Part shown: positions 58,082 to 64,000 of the stretch, in pieces | Layout of the letters: every line of letters starts with the position of its first letter | Position numbering within the stretch: position 1 is the first letter of the stretch | DNA from: Plantago ovata | Lineage: Eukaryota; Streptophyta; Magnoliopsida; Lamiales; Plantaginaceae | Length of the DNA stretch: 64,000 nt | Reading direction: 5' to 3' | NCBI GenBank assembly: GCA_028274465.1 | Contig: CM051458.1 | Span: forward strand, 34,422,692 to 34,486,691 | Translations under genes and position numbers: made by a program | Notes under the pieces: generated by a model | Databases searched by the model: none | Seen by the model: the letters and a program-made list of their open reading frames with translations, nothing else | Told to the model about the DNA's origin: nothing

Positions 58082-58971
58082 TGAAGTTAGGATGCATTAC
58101 CATTTCGGGAGTTCTTGATGTCAAAAATCTTAAGTTTAACCTTTTCAGCATGAGTCAATTTGCTAACAAAGGTTACTTCATCAAAATCAAAAGTGATGAA
58201 TGTAAACTTATTGACTTTGAGACGAAAAAGGTTATCATGGTTGCTAGAAGATCAGGAGGTCTCTATACCGTAGATTGGTCTTCAGCAATCGTTGAAAATT
58301 GCCTTATCTTAGATCATGATTGCCTTGCTGAAAAAGCATGGTTATGGCATAAACGAACAAGTCACCTAAACTTCAAGACGCTGAATAAGCTGTCTAAAAA
58401 GGCACTTGTAGTTGGATTACCTAAGGTTACTTTTAAGAAGGATGATGTTTGCACTGCATGTCAGCAAGGAAAGCAAATCAAAACTTCTTTCAAGAACAAG
58501 GCAGTACCGTCGACTACAAAACCTTTACAACTCTTGCACATGGACTTTTTTGAATCTTCTTCAACAAGCTATGGTGGCAAGAAGTATGGTCTGGTGGTGG
58601 TAGATGACTATTCAAGATTCACTTGGGTAGTGTTTATCAAACACAAGTTAGAAACAAGTACTGAAATACCTAACTTGCTAAACAAGCTCGAAGTCATGAA
58701 AAATGACAAGGTAAAAGTCATAAGAACAGACCATGATACTGAGTTTGTAAACTAGTACATAACTGAGTATTGCACTTCCAAAGACATACAACATCAGTTA
58801 TCCTCAGTAAGAACACCTCAACAAAATGGTATTGCTGAAAGGAAGAATCGTACCCTTAAGTAAGTAGCTAGAACAATGCTTGCTGACACTGAAATAAGTG
58901 ATGCTTATTGGGTTGAAGCGATTAATACCGCCTGCTATACTCAAAATAGATGCTTGATAACTAAGGAATAC
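58082..58971 (+). pseudogene. pol: S2 protease end and integrase
   Basis: It resumes S2 after G3 with K-L-G-C-I-T-I-S-G-V-L. The integrase zinc site (H-K-R-T-S-H, C-T-A-C) and first catalytic Asp (H-M-D) are present, and the second is Asp (R-T-D-H), unlike S1. An in-frame TAG at 58753-58755 replaces the CAG of S1, and a TAA lies near 58861. The sequence stops at GGAATAC (about 58971), where a gag copy begins abruptly. Confidence 0.82.
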
Positions 58972-60924
58972 AAAATGGCGAAATAACATGATGCTACATC
59001 TTGAGGCCATTAGTGATGAGATGGTTACTGTCATAAATATCAAGATCACTAAACTTGAGAGAAGCTTTCCTCACAAAGCCACGGATACTGCTGGAAAGGA
59101 AACTATCTTAGGAGAACCGGTTGATACCCCTTTCCAAAACCAAGAGAGGAATGGACTTCCGATGAAGCCAAAGATTCCATCTTGATGCCCAAGCAAGAAA
59201 CATCATTATTTGATCAACTCCAGATACTATACAGTGCAAACTGTGGCAAACTGTGGGGTGCCAAAACTGCTAAGGAAGCTTTGAAAATGGTTCAAGATCT
59301 TTGTGCTGGATCTGACAAAACCAAGGAAAACAAACTCGAAGTGATAAAGTTAAAGTTCCAAAACTTTAAACAAGGTACAAATGTGTCACTGGAAGACTTG
59401 GATTTCAGATTCACAACTCTAGTGAGTGAAATGGCTGCCTTACGAGTTGGAAACTTCTATTCAGATTATGAGAAGGTGAAAACCATTATTAGAAGTCTGA
59501 ACCAAGAATGGATCCATACTCAGAACTTCTACTACAATCAAGGAATGCCAAATATCACTCCAACTGAGTTGTTCTCTCATCTTGCTACTGTCAATTACGA
59601 GACAAAGCAAAGAGAAAATGTGTTTGATGAAAAATCCAAAGCATTGCTCTTGTCGCTAAGCCATCATCTTCTGAAAAGAAGAATGATAAAGAGCCTGCTG
59701 ATGAAAACGCTCTTGTTGTTAGAAACATGAAGAAATTCATCAGTAAGGAACTTGGAAGGAGAAAAGCAAAAGAGGAGCTGAAAAAGCATCTTGGTAACAA
59801 CTACCATAAATTCAAGAATGAAGCTAGCTCGCTGAACAAGCAAGCTCAGCAAGCAAACTCCTCTGAAGAACCAGCAGTTGGCAATGATCCCTGCTTTTAT
59901 TGCAAAAAGCTTGGACACTTCAAAGAAAATTGTCCTTTGCTGAAAGGCAAATCTGCTGAAAAGAAGAAAAAGTTCAAAAGGGCTTTGATTGCTGAAGAAA
60001 AGAAAAAGCTTCAAGCAAAAAGCGATGCGCTTTGCATTGATACAAGCTCTGAAGACAGTGAGGTAGAGAGTTCAGACACTAAAGAAGAAGAAGCCACTCT
60101 TGATGTAGAGATTGGCAAGGAAGTTTGTGGAATAGCTATGGAAGCTTATCCAGATGTATGAAACTATGAATTCTGCCTCATGGTCGGTCAGGTAAATTGT
60201 CCTACCTCTGATTCAGAAAGTGAAGATGATATTGACCTTTATAGAATTCAAGGATAAATCGAAAGATTTGAGAAAACTCTGAGCAAACAGCAAGAGAAAC
60301 TACAGAATGCTGAACTTCTGACTAAGCAAACTACTGAAAAGTATGTCTTGCTGAGCGTTGAGTCAGAAAAGAAGGATGCTGAAATGCATCTCAAGAAGTT
60401 AATTGTTGAAGCTACATAGAAGAATTCTCAAATGGCAATAGAATTGGAAGAGTATCAGTCCTCTATTCTAAAGTTACTTGCTGAAATACAAGAAATGAAA
60501 AAGATGAAAGTCAATTTCAAATCTTATGCTGATGCGAGTAACACGTTGACGGAACTAAAGTCTTATCTGAGAGATCCATCTCAGAAAGAAGGTTTAGGTG
60601 CAACGTGTGAAGGTGATGATGTAATAATCTTGAATAAAGACAAATCACCAATCACCTATGTTCGTGCAACTGATAGTCGTCAACCAGAACTCTATCAGAT
60701 TGGTCAATCTAAGGTTGCTGAAATATGCAATCAAGTACCTACGACCTTAAAGCCCACTGTTGCTACTCAAAGTAACAAGACTTTTAAAAGGAAAACAGGT
60801 TGCTGAAAAGCAAACTGTAAAGAAAAAGGATGTTGTAAAGCATTCCGCCAAACAAGTTGTTGAAAAGCAATTTGTTAAGACAAAAGGCAAGATTACTAAA
60901 AGTAATCAGAAGACCTTTGCTGAC
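58972..60924 (+). pseudogene. gag: S2b gag, second gag copy fused behind integrase
   Basis: From AAAATGGCGAAATAACATG the sequence repeats gag from about codon 16, keeping the TGG that is TAG in S1. Frames 58988-59185, 59182-59730, 59727-60161 and 60432-60806 carry the capsid, a zinc knuckle C-F-Y-C-K-K-L-G-H-F-K-E-N-C, acidic and coiled-coil regions. Small deletions, a 9-bp duplication near 59240 (CAAACTGTGG twice) and stops break it. S4 is inserted at 60925. Confidence 0.8.
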
Positions 60925-62554
60925 TGTTGGTCCCTTTAAACAACAAGAAAAGACTAGAGGGGGGGGGGTGAATAGTCTTTTCAAACTTTCGTCGTTTAAA
61001 ACTTTCTCAGCAAGTGCTTATTACTTTTCAGTAATGAGTTTGCTGATACTTAACTTTCTCAGCAAGCGTAAGTTACTTTTCAGTAGCTAGGTTTGCTGAT
61101 ACTTAAAATCAGAGAGCGGAAGTCTTTGATACAATAAGTGCTCTTTCTGTAAGTAAAGGTTTCAGCAAGTGATGTGAGTGACTGTGTACAGATAGATATG
61201 ATTTGTTGAAAACTAAGTACAGTAAGTAAATCACACAAACACTTTTATAGTGGTATCTGAGAGTGGCGTAATCTCTCAACTAATCCACTTTGTCCTTTCT
61301 AGGACTGAATCCACTAAGATATGATTGAGGTTCCTTACAATCTCCTATCTAGAGCGATTCAAACAGAAACCAAAGCACATTTGCTTCGTCTCCAACCTAA
61401 TCTAGAGAACGCAACCTTGTTCTCCACCAAACTTGGTACTTTTAATCAGCAAAACTATGCTCGATTAAGTTCCCCTTGAATATCACGCCTGAGAGGGTGT
61501 ATTTTCAGTTAGAGAGTTTTGGGGTGAGATAACTTAATTATAACTTATTCAGTTACAACAAGTAATCTAAGAAACACAACTTTGAATACTTCGCAGTAAA
61601 CAAGTTTGATTGTTTCTGGTGTCAAGACTTGTTCTTGTTCGAAAGAAAGAACACTTAACTAATTTTTTAGCCGTGTAAGTTCTACTTCTTCACAAGTAGC
61701 TTTTTCAAGCTTTAAGTCTTGTAACGGATCAATGGCAGTATAGAGAGTTTGAAGGTATGTGAGTTTAAGCACAAGTGAGAGTTTGATCACGTTGTTGACA
61801 CACTTCAACTCTTCGCCGGATGACCTCTATTTATAGTGCAAGTAAGGAGCCGTTTGAATTTCAAATCCTAAGGCTTTTGTTCCTTAACATGTCACTATCT
61901 TGCTTTTGTACTTTCAACAGCGTCCTTGTTTGTTTTCTAGTCTTCATGTCCTTCGCGTGCATGCTTTGCATTTAATGCATATTTGAATAGAATTCAAACA
62001 GTAACATTGGAGCCCAAATACAAGTACTTTCAGCAAGTGGTCAGTCTCATATGTTCATCAGCAAGTGGTCAGTCTCAGTTTCAGCAAGCACAACCTACTC
62101 TGTCTTTCAGATTTTCACTTATGCAATGCTGTTGCTGAAGTTTCCACTTTCTGAGCAACACGTGCCTTTGTAGATACCAGTATTCAGAAATCTTCTTGTC
62201 TTCAGATCTTCGAATTCTTCAAGTCTTCAGATCTTCTATAATCTTCAAGTCTTCAGATCTTCGATAATCTTCAAGTTTCTGAGCGGTTTCTAAATGCTTC
62301 AATAGTTTGTTTGTAAAAACAAAGTACATCATCAGCAAATGCTTCAATAGGTTATTTTCATTTTAGAAAATAAGATACATCATAAGCGGTAAAAACCAAC
62401 CTATCTAGCACCTAATCTAAGTCATCAGCAAACGTTCCTCTTTTACAATGTCCTTAAAATTTCTAACTTCCTATGGACCTTAAGAGTACTAGTTACTGGA
62501 CTTTTCTTAATTTAGCATGGTTAATTGCTCATCAAAATTACAAGTTTCCTAATA
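60925..62554 (-). mobile_element. S4 3' LTR (SIRE-type, reverse)
   Basis: It starts TGTTGGTCCCTTTAAAC and ends GTTTCCTAATA (the usual CA is mutated to TA). A reverse TATA box CTATTTATAG lies near 61828. The complement of the polypurine tract, AATTTCCCCCTTTTT (62555-62569), follows, so this is the 3' LTR of a reverse element running off the right edge. A short tandem repeat of CTTCAGATCTTC units lies at about 62198-62275. Confidence 0.88.
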
Positions 62555-62569
62555 AATTTCCCCCTTTTT

Positions 62570-62819
62570 GATGTTAGCAATCCATGGCTAAATTAATTGT
62601 TACCCTTTTAGAGGTTTCTGATGTTGAATAAATCAGTTGATTAATGCAAGCATACTTGAATAATTAAACAGTAAGCATAAGTAAATTGCATAATCAAAAA
62701 CCAATAAGAGTCAAAAGCTTCATTGCTGATAGTTATCTTTCAGAAGTTTACATGAAATAGCAGAGATAACTTAAACAGAATCAGCAAACAAAAACTTTAA
62801 CAAAAACTATTACAGAGAG
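62570..62819 (-). other. S4 3' untranslated region
   Basis: Non-coding sequence between the polypurine tract and the stop of the 3' ORF. It is collinear with 39576-39812 of S1 in reverse. Confidence 0.8.
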
Positions 62820-63999
62820 TTAAGCTCTTCCAGATGATTTTCTCAAAATCTCTCTTACACTCTTCTCAGCAAGTGCAGTAAATTCAACACAGTCCTTTTC
62901 GTAGTTTCCCAGAAGCCTACGGACTTGTAATTGAAGAATTCTTGCATTTTTGCAGGTGGTATGATGATGCTTTTCAGCATTCATTTCCATGTAATTAGTC
63001 ACCCACAAATGCATGCCCCAATTGCTGGCATGGAGAAGCTGTGTATCTGAAATGCTTTTTGGATGAATCTTTCTTAGACAGAGAAGATCTTCTTCTTGAT
63101 CCTTAGCAGTGAGATAGAAATACTCATAAGGAATCAATCCAAGTCTCTTCTTTGTTTTCTTTGTTACTGGGTCAGAGTAGTAAGCAATGCCAAGTGGTTT
63201 GATCAGATTTGGTTCTTGTTTATATCTTACCAATGGCGATTCTTCTTACTGAGAACTCAAGATTCAACCATCTCCCAGCAATATTTCTTTGGAGGGATTC
63301 TTCCCTTTGATTTCTTTCGACTTTGAGTTCAATCCATTTGAATATTTGATTCAATATGGCTGTAGGAAAGAACTCGTTCACCAGCAAGTCTTCCAGCTTT
63401 AAGATCCAGCAACCATGAATGTTTCTGATTACATTCTGAGTGGTTTCTTCATTGCTGGTCTTTGTGTATTCAATGCCGGAGCCAATAGCAATGATGGCCA
63501 GCCTCTTTTCTTCCTGTCTTTGCCTTCTTCTTCTTGTCTTATCATTGTCTTGATCTCTTCCTGAAGAGTCAGAAGAGAAATGCTTTGAGTGGCCAGACGG
63601 AGTCAAGGCTGTTAAGGGTCTAGCTCTTATGGCTTGAACTATTGTTTGATTGCCATCATCTTCATCATCTTCATTCAGATTGTGATGACTTTCAGTATGG
63701 CGAAAATCTTGAGTTTCAGCAGCGGTTTTTCTCTTTTTGGTACTTGCTGAATTCAACTCAGATTCTGCTTGCCTTTTAGAACTTTGCTCTTTTTCAGCAA
63801 GCGGTTCTATGGACAGTGGCACATCAACAGCAGGAGGGGTTTGTTTTCTTTTTCTGGTACTCTTCTTTTCCCCATTAGACATGGATTGCAACATCGGAGT
63901 GATGTGCAGAGAATAGAACTCATTGCAATTTTCAGCAAGAGTGCTTAAACTGTTATACTTCATGATGATTTGTTGCTGGTCAGAAGTCATTTTTGACAA
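62820..63999 (-). pseudogene. S4 additional 3' ORF, partial
   Basis: Two frames, 63999-63220 and 63233-62820, are homologous end to end with the S1 3' ORF (38695-39575) and extend it upstream. A two-base loss near 63225 splits them. Composition: a T/Q-rich start, a K-K-S-T-R-K-R-K-Q basic cluster and a S-T-K-K-R-K cluster (both like nuclear localisation signals), an acidic N-E-D-D-E-D-D run, then R-R-R-R-Q-R-Q-E-E-K-R and a conserved globular C-terminal half with a W-I-L-K-L-E-D-L segment. The frame is open at the window edge, so the start is outside. No membrane segment is seen. The family is unknown to me. Confidence 0.65.
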
Positions 64000-64000
64000 C

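Overview
The window is a eudicot-type plant nuclear sequence made almost entirely of transposable elements. No intact host gene was recognised. The evidence for a plant is the set of element families: Ty1/copia elements primed by initiator Met-tRNA, an Athila-like Ty3/gypsy family with a TGGCGCCGYTGCCGGGGAC-type primer site, CACTA DNA transposons and a miniature TRIM. A run of 100 N at 35314-35413 is an assembly gap.

Layout. Positions 1-4660 are AT-rich intergenic DNA with small tandem and dispersed repeats and one unrecognised small ORF. Positions 4661-6538 hold a tRNA-like Pol III unit, a foldback repeat and the right half of a CACTA element: a broken three-exon gene of the Ptta/En/Spm type, then subterminal repeats and the terminus. 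Positions 7201-8472 are a complete non-autonomous CACTA with a TAG duplication, carrying a tRNA-Pro-like sequence. Positions 8961-9249 are a complete 289-bp TRIM. Positions 9255-11470 look like an old retrotransposon LTR.

From 11471 onward the window is a nest built on a long SIRE-type copia element, S1 (5' LTR 11471-13753, 3' LTR 39828-41401). Inside S1 sit a reverse copia element C2 (19829-29773), an Athila-like element G1 (30513 to the gap) and a reverse SIRE element S3 (gap to 38694). S1 carries an additional 3' ORF with its own TATA-like box. After the S1 3' LTR comes a second SIRE body, S2/S2b (41402-60924), rearranged and interrupted by two more Athila-like elements: G2 (42567-50591, reverse, one end deleted) and G3 (51715-58081, forward). 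A fourth SIRE element, S4 (reverse), starts at 60925 and runs off the window.

G3 is the most interesting unit. Two near-identical LTRs of about 1.2 kb and a perfect 5-bp duplication enclose one intact 710-codon Gag-protease ORF, with no reverse transcriptase, RNase H or integrase. It looks like a young non-autonomous LTR retrotransposon of the gag-only (TR-GAG-like) kind. Its relatives G1 and G2 keep a further internal block with a putative intron that G3 has lost. All other coding copies carry frameshifts and stops. Family names come from motif recognition by eye; no database search was possible.
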